From Flavobacteriaceae bacterium (lineage in GTDB: Bacteria > Bacteroidota > Bacteroidia > Flavobacteriales > Flavobacteriaceae): a stretch of 64,000 nt of DNA. The stretch is taken from positions 31,995 to 95,994 of the forward strand of contig JAFMCL010000005.1 in NCBI GenBank assembly GCA_017857815.1. The letters are read 5' to 3'. Made by a program: the position numbers and the translations under genes. Below, in pieces: positions 17,344 through 28,682 of the stretch (position 1 is its first letter; every line of letters begins with the position of its first letter). Below the pieces are notes generated by a model. It had not been told where the DNA came from. It worked only from the letters and a program-made list of their open reading frames with translations, and did not search any database.

Positions 17344-17959
17344 AGATTAAACTCAAATCTCCCTTACCTTCTCTTTCTATCTTAACCTCTCCTTCACAAA
17401 GGTTTACAATGGTTGAGGGAATGTTCCCCCCAAAACCACAGTCCATCATCAAATCAATTTTACTTTCCCAGTTTTCGAAAATCTCATCCGGATCAGTAGT
17501 ATAATCAATGATCTTATCTGCATCATGAATAGAGGTTGTTATCAATGGGGCTTCTAAAAGCTCCAACAGCGCCATGAGAATTGGGTGGTCTGAAATTCTT
17601 ATTCCAATAATACTTTTCTTCTCGAAAGGTTTTGAAAGTTTAACGGAGGGCAACAAAAAGGTATACGGGCCAGGAAGACATCTTTTTAGAATCTTAAAAT
17701 TGGAATTACTTATGGGTTTGGTATATTTTGCCAATTCATTAAAATCTTTAAGGATAAAACTAAAAGAAGCCTTTTCTAATTTAACTTCTTTAATTTGTGC
17801 CAATCGATTAAGGGTTTTAATTTGGTTGCTTAGGCATCCCACCGCATATACCGTATCAGTTGGATAAATAATTAAGCCTCCTTTATTAAGGACAGCTGCT
17901 ACTTGTTTAAGCAGCTTTAGATTTAGACTTGAGTTATAAAAAGTTAATACTTCAGCCAT
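17342..17959 (-). CDS. Sua5/YciO/YrdC-family protein (threonylcarbamoyl-AMP synthase-like)
   Basis: YrdC-fold protein; the family makes threonylcarbamoyl-AMP for the t6A modification of tRNA, or (YciO branch) has related RNA-linked roles. In 205 residues: GGLIIYPTDTVYAVGCL (about residues 27-43), the KASFSFILKD lysine region (about 63-72), CLPGPYTFLLP (about 88-98) and IIGIRISDHPI (about 114-124) with a STIVNL segment near the end. It lacks the C-terminal Sua5 domain. The sequence leans to YciO rather than TsaC, so the t6A role is uncertain. Its start overlaps the stop of the upstream UvrD-family gene by one base, an operon arrangement. Confidence 0.82.
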   Translation of the reverse strand: MAEVLTFYNSSLNLKLLKQVAAVLNKGGLIIYPTDTVYAVGCLSNQIKTLNRLAQIKEVKLEKASFSFILKDFNELAKYTKPISNSNFKILKRCLPGPYTFLLPSVKLSKPFEKKSIIGIRISDHPILMALLELLEAPLITTSIHDADKIIDYTTDPDEIFENWESKIDLMMDCGFGGNIPSTIVNLCEGEVKIEREGKGDLSLI

Positions 17960-20313
17960 TATTGGTTTAAAATCTTAAGTTTGGCAAAGCGCAATAGCAG
18001 GTTCTTCACCCCTATTCCCCTGAATTCAATGGCTGCTTTCTTATCATTTCCCTTTCCTTCAATTTGCATTACTTTTCCTTTACCAAACCGGCCATGTTCA
18101 ACTTCCATTCCTTCGGTTAGGTTTAATAATTCAGTTGAGGGTGGAGCAGAAGCACTACTTTCAGCGCTGTTTAACTTCCTGAGTTTTCCCAATTGATTTT
18201 GACTGGGCGAAGTGTTTACTTTAATAGGACTCGTTTTAGGCTTTGGTTTTGCCTTATATTGATAACTGTTTGAAGAAGGAGTGTCATCAAATATACCCTT
18301 GTTTAAAAGGGGTTTAAAAACATAATCGTCTTTAGGAATATCAAACTCTAAATATTTAGAATCCATTTCTTCAATAAACCGGCTAGGTTCTGCATCTATT
18401 AATTTCCCCCAACGGTAACGGTTCTGTGTATAGGTGACAACCGCATGTTCCTCAGCCCGCGTAAGTGCTACATAAAAAAGTCTTCTTTCTTCTTCCAATT
18501 CACTCCGAGTATTCATGCTCATGGCGGAAGGAAACAAATCTTCTTCCAACCCAACAACAAAAACAACTGGAAACTCCAATCCTTTCGCCAAGTGAATCGT
18601 CATCAGAGAGACCTGATCAGCATTGGGATCTTTCTCATTGTCAAAATCAGTAGCCAAAGCAACATCTTCTAAAAACTCTGCAAGTACTCCACTCGCATCA
18701 GCAATTTCAATTTGACCTTCAACAAAATCCTTAATTCCATTGAGTAATTCTTCAATATTCTCAACTTTTGAAACTGCCTCGGGGGTGCCTTCTTTTTTTA
18801 GCTCATGAACTATCCCGGTTTTCTTTGTGACAAGATCAGCAATCTCAAAGGCATTCAATCGGTCATTTTCAATTTGTAGTGTTTTGATGGTGGTGATAAA
18901 GTTAACCAGTTTGGTCAGTGTGCCTCCATTTACAGGTAGGTTGATTTTAGCAGCATTCTCAATGGTTTCATAAAGAGAAAGATTATTTTCTTTGGCACCA
19001 ATCAACAGTTTATCAATCGTTGTTTGCCCAATTCCTCGCGCAGGATAATTGATAATTCTTTTTAAACTTTCTTCATCTTTGGGATTAATAATTACCCTTA
19101 AATAGGCCAGTAAATCTTTGATCTCTTTTCGCTGGTAGAAAGATACTCCACCAAAAACCCGATAGGGAATATCACGCTTTCTGAGGGCGTCCTCCATCGC
19201 TCTTGACTGAGCGTTGGTTCTATAAAGAATTGCGAAATCACTATTTTTTCTTTGATCCTGCATTTTCCCCTCAAAAATTGTAGCCGCAACTTCTCGGCCT
19301 TCATCAGCATCTGTCGCGCAGCGTTTAACTTTGATTTTACTTCCCTCCACATTAGAGGTCCAAACTACTTTGTCTATTTTGGTTTGGTTGTGGTGAATAA
19401 TAGAATTGGCAGCGTTCACGATGTTTTTGGTAGAACGATAATTCTGTTCCAAGCGATAAAGCTTTACATCCTCATAATCTTTTTGAAAATTTAAGATGTT
19501 GTTAATATTTGCGCCTCTAAAACCGTAAATACTTTGCGCATCATCTCCTACAACACAAATATTTTGAAATTTGTCTGATAACGCCCGAACAATTAGATAC
19601 TGAGAGTGATTGGTATCTTGATACTCATCGACCATGATGTACCTGAATCTATTTTGATACTTTGCCAGTACTTCTGGATACATGTTGAGCAACTCGTTGG
19701 TTTTTAACAATAAATCATCAAAATCCATGGCACCCGCTTTAAAACATCGGTCTACGTATTCTTTATAAATCTCTCCCACTTTCGGTCGCCTCGACATGGC
19801 ATCAGCTTCTTGCAGTTCTGAGTCTTTAAAATAAGCCTTGACTGTTATTAAGCTGTTTTTAAAAGCTGAAATCCTATTTTTAATCTGCTTAAACTTATAA
19901 ATGTCTTTGTCTAGCTCCATTTCTTTTATGATGGAAGACACCAATCGGTTAGAGTCTTGAGTGTCATAAATGGTAAAGTTTCTTGGATAACCAAGTTTGT
20001 CAGCTTCCTCTCTAAGGATTCTTGCAAAAACAGAATGAAAAGTTCCCATCCATAAATTTTTGGCTTCACTTTCGCCAACAAGTTCAGCGATTCTGGATTT
20101 CATCTCGCGAGAAGCCTTATTTGTAAAGGTCAATGCCAGTATTGAGAAAGAATCAATGCCTTGACTCATCAGGTATGCAATTCGATAAGTTAAAACCCTC
20201 GTCTTACCAGATCCGGCTCCAGCAATAACAATCAGCGGGCCTTCTTTGTGAAGTGTCGGGCCGATTTGAGCTTCATTAAGCGTGCTTAAATGCGTTTTTA
20301 GTAGATTCTCCAT
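17959..20313 (-). CDS. uvrD: UvrD/PcrA-type ATP-dependent DNA helicase
   Basis: SF1A 3'-to-5' helicase acting in repair and in removing RecA or stalled RNA polymerase. In 784 residues: LNEAQIGPT (Q motif, residue 13 on), Walker A AGAGSGKT (about 31-38), TFTNKASREMK, DEYQDTN (Walker B, about 225-231), GDDAQSIYGFRGA, LEQNYRSTKNI, LMTIHLAKGLEFPVVFVVG and YVALTRAEE. The last 50 residues (EHGRFGKGKVMQIEGKG...) form the PcrA/UvrD C-terminal Tudor-like domain that contacts RNA polymerase. Lies 47 nt downstream of the patatin gene on the same strand. Confidence 0.95.
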   Translation of the reverse strand: MENLLKTHLSTLNEAQIGPTLHKEGPLIVIAGAGSGKTRVLTYRIAYLMSQGIDSFSILALTFTNKASREMKSRIAELVGESEAKNLWMGTFHSVFARILREEADKLGYPRNFTIYDTQDSNRLVSSIIKEMELDKDIYKFKQIKNRISAFKNSLITVKAYFKDSELQEADAMSRRPKVGEIYKEYVDRCFKAGAMDFDDLLLKTNELLNMYPEVLAKYQNRFRYIMVDEYQDTNHSQYLIVRALSDKFQNICVVGDDAQSIYGFRGANINNILNFQKDYEDVKLYRLEQNYRSTKNIVNAANSIIHHNQTKIDKVVWTSNVEGSKIKVKRCATDADEGREVAATIFEGKMQDQRKNSDFAILYRTNAQSRAMEDALRKRDIPYRVFGGVSFYQRKEIKDLLAYLRVIINPKDEESLKRIINYPARGIGQTTIDKLLIGAKENNLSLYETIENAAKINLPVNGGTLTKLVNFITTIKTLQIENDRLNAFEIADLVTKKTGIVHELKKEGTPEAVSKVENIEELLNGIKDFVEGQIEIADASGVLAEFLEDVALATDFDNEKDPNADQVSLMTIHLAKGLEFPVVFVVGLEEDLFPSAMSMNTRSELEEERRLFYVALTRAEEHAVVTYTQNRYRWGKLIDAEPSRFIEEMDSKYLEFDIPKDDYVFKPLLNKGIFDDTPSSNSYQYKAKPKPKTSPIKVNTSPSQNQLGKLRKLNSAESSASAPPSTELLNLTEGMEVEHGRFGKGKVMQIEGKGNDKKAAIEFRGIGVKNLLLRFAKLKILNQ

Positions 20314-20360
20314 GCGACTACTAAATTAAGTATTTGGGGAAACATTGTAGGCCTTAAATA

Positions 20361-21248
20361 CTATTTGTTAATAAATTGATTTTCTGCAAATTTAAATCCC
20401 TTATCCCACCAATTTTGCATTTTTTTCTTGTTGAAAATCAACGAATTGGTCGTCAAAACTGTTGGCGTATAAAACAGATTGATTTTTACCTCTTTCTGTT
20501 TTGCGACTAACTTGCCAATTTTAATGTTTTGATATTCAATTCTATCCCCCATAAAGCCAAAGATCGTACTCAAAGCATCAAAAGGGTTTCGGGCATGCAT
20601 TCTATTTGTTTGTGGAAATTCTGTATCCAAAATGATCGTATCAATTGTAGTTGCGCCCATCCGAATTGCCTGCTCAATAGGCACGATTGTCCCCAGGCCA
20701 CCATCGGCATATTCACATTTATTTTTAGTAACCAGGGACATGAATGGAACATAGTTACATGAAATCCAAATCCAATCAAGGTAATCCTCATAAGAGCAAT
20801 TGCTAAGTTGTTTATACTCTACGTTATGGGTTGAAAGGTTGGTGACCGTGATACAAATCTCCTTAGCTGATTCTTGAAGAAAAAAAAACTCTTCTTGCGT
20901 AATCTGTTTTGCAATTAATTTCCTCAAATTATTGCTCTCTCCAAAAGTTTTTCTACCCCGGATGAAATTCTTCAATACATTAAAGTGATTGATTCCGATT
21001 GAATCAAAACCATTCTTATGCTTGATTGTAAAAGGACAATTGTCAAAAATACTTTTCTGGCTTACCGAGGTAAAAGCAGCCTTTACCTTTTCAATTTTGT
21101 TTAATGCAAGATGTGTTACCAATAAACTTCCTGTAGAAGTTCCGAGGAAAATATCATAATTAAATTTCTTCTCCTCAATCAAATATTCGGCAACACCCCC
21201 AGCAAAAGCACCTTTACTCCCACCGCCTGAAATTACCAATGCTCTCAT
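20361..21248 (-). CDS. Patatin-like phospholipase
   Basis: Ser-Asp dyad lipid acyl hydrolase. In 295 residues: oxyanion loop SGGGSKGAFAGG (residues 7-18), nucleophile elbow GTSTGS with Ser38, and DGG with the catalytic Asp near residue 183 (YADGGLGTIVPI). Cytosolic: no signal peptide precedes the patatin domain, which starts at residue 1. The C-terminal quarter (from about 220) holds KIGKLVAKQKEVKINLFYTP, as in small bacterial patatins. Transcribed toward the UvrD gene; divergent from recG. Confidence 0.92.
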   Translation of the reverse strand: MRALVISGGGSKGAFAGGVAEYLIEEKKFNYDIFLGTSTGSLLVTHLALNKIEKVKAAFTSVSQKSIFDNCPFTIKHKNGFDSIGINHFNVLKNFIRGRKTFGESNNLRKLIAKQITQEEFFFLQESAKEICITVTNLSTHNVEYKQLSNCSYEDYLDWIWISCNYVPFMSLVTKNKCEYADGGLGTIVPIEQAIRMGATTIDTIILDTEFPQTNRMHARNPFDALSTIFGFMGDRIEYQNIKIGKLVAKQKEVKINLFYTPTVLTTNSLIFNKKKMQNWWDKGFKFAENQFINK

Positions 21249-21338
21249 TCGTTAATTAATTGTTTTTATCCGAAATTAGTCGAAGTTTTAAACAATTCAA
21301 ATCGAATCGAGATAAATAAATTATTTTCGTTAAAACAC

Positions 21339-23438
21339 ATGGATTCATTACAAACTCCCATAGCGTATTTAAAAGGGGTTGGCCCCAACCGAGCTAATCT
21401 GTTAAAAGACGAGCTTGGTATCTCTACCTATCAGGATTTACTTCATTTTTTCCCTTATCGGTACATTGACCGAAGTCAGTTTTACTCCATAAATGATTTA
21501 CCAAGAAACACTTCAGAAGTTCAAATAATAGGAGAAATAATTAGTTTTAAATTAATCCAACAACAACGTGGAAAACGTTTGGTTGCCATTTTCTCTGACG
21601 GAAAAAGCAACATGGAATTGGTTTGGTTCAGAGGTCAAAAGTGGATTCAAGATACTTTAAAAACTAATACGCCCTATGTCATCTTTGGGAGACTCAGCTG
21701 GTATGGTGGAAAACCAAGCATTCCCCACCCTGAAATGGAACTTGAAGATGCTTTTAAAAAAGGACCTCCTAGAGCGTTACATGCGGTTTACCCTAGCACT
21801 GAAAAGCTTTTGTCTAAAGGAATTTCGCAGCGGGTATTGACTAAAATAATGATGGAACTATTTCAAACCATTAAAACTTCATTTGTTGAAAGTATTCCTG
21901 AAAAAATAATTGAAAAATACAAGTTAATCACTAAGGATGCAGCATTGCGTAATGCGCACTTTCCAATTGATCAAAAAACGCTTACTGCCGCTCAGAACCG
22001 ATTGAAGTTCGAAGAATTGCTTTTTATTCAGTTACAACTATTGATGAAAAACATGCAGAGAAAACAGAAAATAAAAGGTTTTGTCTTTAAAAAAGTAGGA
22101 GAGAATTTTAATGATTTTTATAAAAATAAACTACCCTTTGAATTAACCAAAGCCCAACAAAGAGTGTTGCGAGAAATAAGAAAAGACGTGGGAACAGGTC
22201 GACAAATGAACCGTTTGCTGCAAGGTGATGTTGGTTCTGGAAAAACGATTGTTGCACTCATGAGCATGCTGCTGGCCAAAGACAATGGATTCCAGTCTTG
22301 TTTGATGGCTCCTACCGAAATTCTTGCCAGGCAACACTATCAATCGTTGTCCGAACTTCTGAGAGGACTTGACGTAAATATTTCAATACTCTCAGGAAGT
22401 TCTAAAAAATCAGAACGAGCGGTGATTAGTGAAGATCTTCTTTCAGGAAAACTTGACATTTTGATCGGCACTCATGCCGTTATTGAAGACCATGTGACAT
22501 TCTTAAACTTAGGTTTAGCAATCGTGGATGAACAACACCGTTTTGGGGTGGCACAACGCGCTAAATTATGGCGTAAAAACACAATCCCTCCACATGTATT
22601 GGTCATGACAGCAACTCCGATCCCCAGAACACTTGCAATGAGTCTGTATGGAGACCTAGATATCTCAGTAATTGATGAGCTCCCCCCTGGTAGAAAACAG
22701 GTAAAAACAATTCATCGATATGACAGTAACCGTTTAAAGATATTCAAGTTCATATTTGATGAAATCCAAAAAGGAAGACAAATCTATATTGTTTATCCCT
22801 TAATTCAAGAATCTGAAACAATGGATTACAAAGATCTTATGGATGGATATGAAAGTATTGCACGCCACTTTCCTCCACCTCAATTTCAAATTAGTATCGT
22901 TCATGGTAAAATGAAAGCGGCTGACAAGCAATATGAAATGGAAAGGTTTATTAAGAAAGAAACACAAATAATGGTTGCCACCACTGTAATTGAAGTTGGA
23001 GTAAATGTCCCCAATGCATCTGTAATGATTGTTGAGAGTGCAGAACGCTTTGGATTGTCCCAGCTACATCAATTGCGAGGGCGTGTGGGAAGAGGAAACG
23101 AGCAAAGTTATTGTGTATTGATGAGTAGTAATAAACTCAGCCAAGATGGAAAAACAAGATTGGAAACCATGACCAGAACGACTGATGGATTCGAAATTGC
23201 AGAAGTTGACTTAAGATTGCGCGGACCAGGAGATCTAATGGGAACCCAACAAAGCGGAATACTTCAGCTAAAAATTGCTGACATCATTAAAGACAATGAG
23301 TTGTTAAAAATTGCTAGAAAAGATGCTTTCGAAATTCTAAAACTAGACCCTACATTAAGTTCTGTAGAGAACAGACCACTCCTACAAACCTTGGCAAAAA
23401 TGAAAGCATATAGAAACATCTGGAATTACATCAGTTAA
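21339..23438 (+). CDS. recG: ATP-dependent DNA helicase RecG
   Basis: Branch-migrating helicase that regresses stalled forks and processes Holliday junctions. The 699-residue protein has the N-terminal wedge/OB domain (PIAYLKGVGPNRANLL at residue 7), Walker A LLQGDVGSGKTI (about 290-301), the RecG box VDEQHRFGV (about 398-406), motif III TATPIPRTLAMSLYGD, and the C-terminal QLRGRVGRG (about 574-582) and EVDLRLRGPGDLMGTQQSG. Full length for the family. A TATTTTCG box (21322-21329, one mismatch to TAnnTTTG) sits 9 nt before the ATG. Confidence 0.97.
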   Translation: MDSLQTPIAYLKGVGPNRANLLKDELGISTYQDLLHFFPYRYIDRSQFYSINDLPRNTSEVQIIGEIISFKLIQQQRGKRLVAIFSDGKSNMELVWFRGQKWIQDTLKTNTPYVIFGRLSWYGGKPSIPHPEMELEDAFKKGPPRALHAVYPSTEKLLSKGISQRVLTKIMMELFQTIKTSFVESIPEKIIEKYKLITKDAALRNAHFPIDQKTLTAAQNRLKFEELLFIQLQLLMKNMQRKQKIKGFVFKKVGENFNDFYKNKLPFELTKAQQRVLREIRKDVGTGRQMNRLLQGDVGSGKTIVALMSMLLAKDNGFQSCLMAPTEILARQHYQSLSELLRGLDVNISILSGSSKKSERAVISEDLLSGKLDILIGTHAVIEDHVTFLNLGLAIVDEQHRFGVAQRAKLWRKNTIPPHVLVMTATPIPRTLAMSLYGDLDISVIDELPPGRKQVKTIHRYDSNRLKIFKFIFDEIQKGRQIYIVYPLIQESETMDYKDLMDGYESIARHFPPPQFQISIVHGKMKAADKQYEMERFIKKETQIMVATTVIEVGVNVPNASVMIVESAERFGLSQLHQLRGRVGRGNEQSYCVLMSSNKLSQDGKTRLETMTRTTDGFEIAEVDLRLRGPGDLMGTQQSGILQLKIADIIKDNELLKIARKDAFEILKLDPTLSSVENRPLLQTLAKMKAYRNIWNYIS

Positions 23439-23462
23439 ATTAAATTAAATGTTAAGGATTCT

Positions 23463-23470
23463 TATATTTG
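23463..23470 (+). promoter_or_regulatory. Minus-7 box of pheT
   Basis: TATATTTG, full match to TAnnTTTG, 33 nt before the ATG at 23504. No convincing TTG minus-33. Confidence 0.5.
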
Positions 23471-23503
23471 CAATCGATTGAATCAAACGACAATTCGCTA
23501 TAA

Positions 23504-25924
23504 ATGAAAATATCATTCAACTGGGTTAAACAATTTTTAAAAATAGACCTCCCTACCCTAGAAGTTTCTGAAATGCTCACCAATCTTGGCCTTGAAGTAG
23601 AAGGTGTAACAACTTTCGAATCTGTAAAGGGTGGTCTTGAGGGCGTCATTATTGGAGAAGTATTGTCTTGTGATCAACATCCAGACGCTGATCGGCTAAA
23701 GGTTACCCAAATCGACTTGGGCGATAAAAAGGTTCAAATCGTCTGTGGCGCTCCCAATGTAGCAAAAGGTCAAAAAGTTGCCGTAGCAACCGTTGGAACA
23801 ACTCTTTATGATAATGAAGGAATTGCATTTAAAATTAAACAAAGTAAAATCAGAGGTCAAGAAAGTTTTGGAATGATCTGTGCCGAAGATGAACTTGGTC
23901 TTGGTACTTCCCATGAGGGAATTATGGTTTTGTCTGATGAATTAAAACCTGGGGCACCCTGCAGTGAAGTTTTCAATATAGAAAAAGACCATGTTTTTGA
24001 AATAGGACTTACCCCCAACCGATCAGATGCAATGAGTCATATGGGGGTCGCAAGAGACCTAAAGGCATTGTGTATTTTCAAAGAAATTGATTTTGAATGG
24101 AATTCACCCAATGCGGCACGATTTAAAATCAAAAATACGACCAAGACTTTTCCTGTTACTGTCGAAAATAAAGATCTAGCGCCAACCTACACTGGAATTA
24201 CAATATCAGATATAAAGGTGAAACCATCCCCAAAATGGTTGCAAAACAGATTAAAAGCCATTGGCTTAAATCCTAAAAACAATATCATTGACATCACAAA
24301 TTATGTTTTACATGATTTAGGACAACCGCTTCACGCATTTGATTTAGACAAATTAGAAGGCGGGATCGTTGTTAAAACATTAGCAAAAGACACCTCTTTC
24401 ACCACCTTAGATGGAGTTGAAAGAAAATTGAATGCGGAGGATCTTATGATTTGTGATCAAAAAAAACCTTTATGTATTGCCGGAGTTTTTGGAGGTCTTG
24501 AATCTGGAGTAAATGATGAAACAACAAGTATTTTTCTTGAGAGTGCTTATTTTGATCCGATCAGCATTCGAAAAACCGCTAAAAGACATGGTTTGAATAC
24601 GGATGCCTCTTTTAGATATGAACGTGGAATTGATCCTGAAATCACTGAATTCGCGTTAAAATATGCAGCATCCATGATCGTTGATATTGCTGGAGGTTTT
24701 GTAAGTAGTGAAATTGAAACTGTTGCTCATGAGCAAGAACCTGAAATCAATTTCATGCTTAATTATGAAGTTGTATGGCGAACCATTGGTCAAAAAATAT
24801 CGATTGATGATTTAACAAAAATCTTAAATGCCCTTGAGATAAGAATCAATCAAGCGACAGAAAGTGGAATGGTTATCGAAATTCCGAAATACAGAGTAGA
24901 TGTTACGCGACCTGCCGATGTTATTGAAGAAATATTAAGAGTTTATGGTTACAATAAAATCAAAACACCTGATACACTTCATACTAATTTACCAAAATAC
25001 AGCCCCATTAGCAAGCACAACACTGCTGAACTAATGTCCAAGCAATTGGTGAGTCAAGGGTTTAATGAGATGATCAACAACTCCATCACCTCACCTTTTT
25101 ATGCGGATTTATTTGGAAGTCTTTCCAAAATAGTCCCTGTCAACATTCTAAATCCGTTGGGAAAAGAACTCTCTCAGCTTCGTACTTCTTTGCTTCCAGG
25201 TGCATTGGAGGTCATTGCTTTTAATTTAAAACGTCAATCCAAAAGATTGAAGTTTTTTGAACTCGGAAATGTTTATCAAGAAAAAAATGACGGGTATAAA
25301 GAGTCAAAATTTATTTCTTTGGTGTTTACTGGTGCAGTTTATGACGAAAATTGGAACGTCCAAAACCAACCTAGCAACTTCTTTTTCTTTAAAGGTGTTC
25401 TAAATCAATTGATTCAAAAGAAAACAGCTCAGGAATGGATTGAATCTCCCACAGAAGAAGATGTTTATACCGAAGGCTTAAACTATAAAATTAACAACAA
25501 AACACTTCTTAATTTTGGCTACGTTAGAGACGACATCCTGAAAAAGTTTGACATAGATCAGACAGTTTTATATGCCGAATTAGATATTGAATTTTTGTTT
25601 GATTTAACTTTAAAAAATAAATTAAAATTTAATGAAATTTCAAAATTCCCAGTTTCAAGAAGAGATTTCGCGCTTTTATTGAATGAGGAAGTGGCTTTTA
25701 ATGAAATAAAGTCCTTGGCTCTCAAGACTGAAAAAAATATTTTAAAAGAAATTAAATTATTTGATGTCTACATCGGTAAAAATTTACCTGAAGGAAAAAA
25801 ATCTTATGGTGTTAGCTTCTATTTCCAAGACAAGAAAAAAACGCTTACCGACAAATACATGGATCAAGTGATGAACAAGCTACAGCAACGATTTGAATTG
25901 GAGCTAGGGGCTCAATTACGTTAG
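23504..25924 (+). CDS. pheT: Phenylalanine-tRNA ligase beta subunit
   Basis: Beta chain of the (alpha-beta)2 phenylalanyl-tRNA synthetase. The 806-residue protein carries the N-terminal tRNA-binding EMAP-like domain (HPDADRLKVTQIDLG, about residues 57-71), the B3/B4 domain (GLTPNRSDAMSHMGVARDL; the editing region ICAEDELGLG), the B5 domain (PADVIEEILRVYGYNKI) and the C-terminal ferredoxin-like anticodon domain (SKFPVSRRDFALLL, SVSFYFQDKKKTLTD). pheS is not adjacent, a split arrangement seen in Bacteroidetes. Has its own promoter after recG. Confidence 0.97.
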   Translation: MKISFNWVKQFLKIDLPTLEVSEMLTNLGLEVEGVTTFESVKGGLEGVIIGEVLSCDQHPDADRLKVTQIDLGDKKVQIVCGAPNVAKGQKVAVATVGTTLYDNEGIAFKIKQSKIRGQESFGMICAEDELGLGTSHEGIMVLSDELKPGAPCSEVFNIEKDHVFEIGLTPNRSDAMSHMGVARDLKALCIFKEIDFEWNSPNAARFKIKNTTKTFPVTVENKDLAPTYTGITISDIKVKPSPKWLQNRLKAIGLNPKNNIIDITNYVLHDLGQPLHAFDLDKLEGGIVVKTLAKDTSFTTLDGVERKLNAEDLMICDQKKPLCIAGVFGGLESGVNDETTSIFLESAYFDPISIRKTAKRHGLNTDASFRYERGIDPEITEFALKYAASMIVDIAGGFVSSEIETVAHEQEPEINFMLNYEVVWRTIGQKISIDDLTKILNALEIRINQATESGMVIEIPKYRVDVTRPADVIEEILRVYGYNKIKTPDTLHTNLPKYSPISKHNTAELMSKQLVSQGFNEMINNSITSPFYADLFGSLSKIVPVNILNPLGKELSQLRTSLLPGALEVIAFNLKRQSKRLKFFELGNVYQEKNDGYKESKFISLVFTGAVYDENWNVQNQPSNFFFFKGVLNQLIQKKTAQEWIESPTEEDVYTEGLNYKINNKTLLNFGYVRDDILKKFDIDQTVLYAELDIEFLFDLTLKNKLKFNEISKFPVSRRDFALLLNEEVAFNEIKSLALKTEKNILKEIKLFDVYIGKNLPEGKKSYGVSFYFQDKKKTLTDKYMDQVMNKLQQRFELELGAQLR

Positions 25925-25949
25925 TAATTTTACACTTTATAATCAATCC

Positions 25950-25981
25950 TTGTGCATTAGGGAACATTTTTTTTATTTTTG
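25950..25981 (+). promoter_or_regulatory. Promoter with TTG minus-33 and TATTTTTG minus-7
   Basis: TTG at 25950-25952, a 21-nt spacer and TATTTTTG at 25974-25981, 17 nt before the ATG at 25999. One of two sites in the window where both boxes are visible. Confidence 0.6.
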
Positions 25982-25998
25982 CAATAATATAATAGAAA

Positions 25999-26658
25999 AT
26001 GAAATTATTTCTCCCCACTCAAATTGATGTTGTTCTGGAAGCAGTTGCTAAAAAAAACAATTTAGCCCTAGAGAATTTAGTTCAAGCCAAGAATTCAACT
26101 GTTAATTGTTTTGATTTCGATCAATTATTGACCAATAAAATCTTTCATATTAACCAGATAAGGGAAGTCTGTATTGACTATCGCTTGCGTTTTTTGGATG
26201 TGAAATATTTTAAAGGAAACATTCCTGACGGGGCATTTGAAAAAATAAAAAGCCTTGAGAAACAGCATAATACATCGCTAGAAGGATTTAAAATAATGGC
26301 TCCTTCTGTTCTTTTTAGATTAAAAAAAACAGATGATCCCTTGCTTTTTGTTCCGATGGGAAATGACTATTTCTATTTAATTCACAAGTGGGGAAACGAT
26401 TTGTCTGCGATGAGGAAATTATGGGCTTGGCCTTTAAAAAGAATACAGAATCTAATAATTACTGTTCTAATCTTGAGTGGTTTGGTTACCTTAATGATTC
26501 CGACAGGCTTATTTACCAAATCAAATGATGCAACTGCCTTCTGGTTACTTTACTTTTTTGTTTTTAAAGGACTAATCGCTGTTGTAATTTTTTATGGATT
26601 TGCACTCGGAAAGAACTTTAGTCCGTTTATCTGGAATAATAAATACAACAAAACTTAA
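25999..26658 (+). CDS. Two-helix membrane protein of unknown function
   Basis: I do not recognise a named family. The 219-residue protein has a soluble N-terminal part (residues 1-145; mixed alpha/beta character, VVLEAVAKKNNLALENL at the start, IREVCIDYRLRFLDVKYFKG in the middle) and two hydrophobic segments near the C-terminus (about residues 152-172 and 183-203) separated by a short polar loop. No signal peptide, so the large N-terminal part is probably cytosolic with a helical hairpin in the inner membrane. It has a clear promoter and is 13 nt upstream of the DUF2007 gene, so the two likely share an mRNA. Confidence 0.75.
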   Translation: MKLFLPTQIDVVLEAVAKKNNLALENLVQAKNSTVNCFDFDQLLTNKIFHINQIREVCIDYRLRFLDVKYFKGNIPDGAFEKIKSLEKQHNTSLEGFKIMAPSVLFRLKKTDDPLLFVPMGNDYFYLIHKWGNDLSAMRKLWAWPLKRIQNLIITVLILSGLVTLMIPTGLFTKSNDATAFWLLYFFVFKGLIAVVIFYGFALGKNFSPFIWNNKYNKT

Positions 26659-26671
26659 AACCACCTTGCTC

Positions 26672-26893
26672 ATGCCTCATCAAGATTATATTAAAATTTT
26701 CGCTGGTTCCTCTATCTCTGTGCTTGCTATTAAACAAGCACTCCTAGAAGAAAACATTATCCCTGTCGTCAAGGATCAATCAGAATCGGGTCGTCTTGCT
26801 GGCTTCGGTGCTGCTCCTGGTTATCAGGAAGTTTTTGTTCATCCAGATGAAGGGGAAAAAAGCTTAGGTATTGTAGATACGATTTCGCTTTAA
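26672..26893 (+). CDS. DUF2007-family small signal-transducing-like protein
   Basis: A 73-residue protein matching the pattern of DUF2007: an alpha/beta fold with IFAGSSISVLAIKQALLEEN, then VVKDQSESGRLAGFGAAPGY and QEVFVHPDEGEKSL. Members resemble PII-like or ferredoxin-like small proteins and are of unknown function. The ATG at 26672 (MPHQDYIKIFAGSS) is taken as the start because an upstream in-frame ATG at 26594 lies inside the preceding gene and would add unrelated residues. Probably cotranscribed with the preceding membrane-protein gene. Confidence 0.85.
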   Translation: MPHQDYIKIFAGSSISVLAIKQALLEENIIPVVKDQSESGRLAGFGAAPGYQEVFVHPDEGEKSLGIVDTISL

Positions 26894-26957
26894 TAGATTC
26901 AATTTAAATCCATAATATTATTAGAAGCAAACATTTCTGTAGTCTAAAGACAGTCGC

Positions 26958-28589
<1,632 letters not shown>

Positions 28590-28682
28590 TTATCTGGCAA
28601 AATTAAATATTTCTTGAAGAGTCCAAGCTTTTTTTTAAGTAATAGTTAATGTAAATTGCATATAAATACACTTAATTTAATT

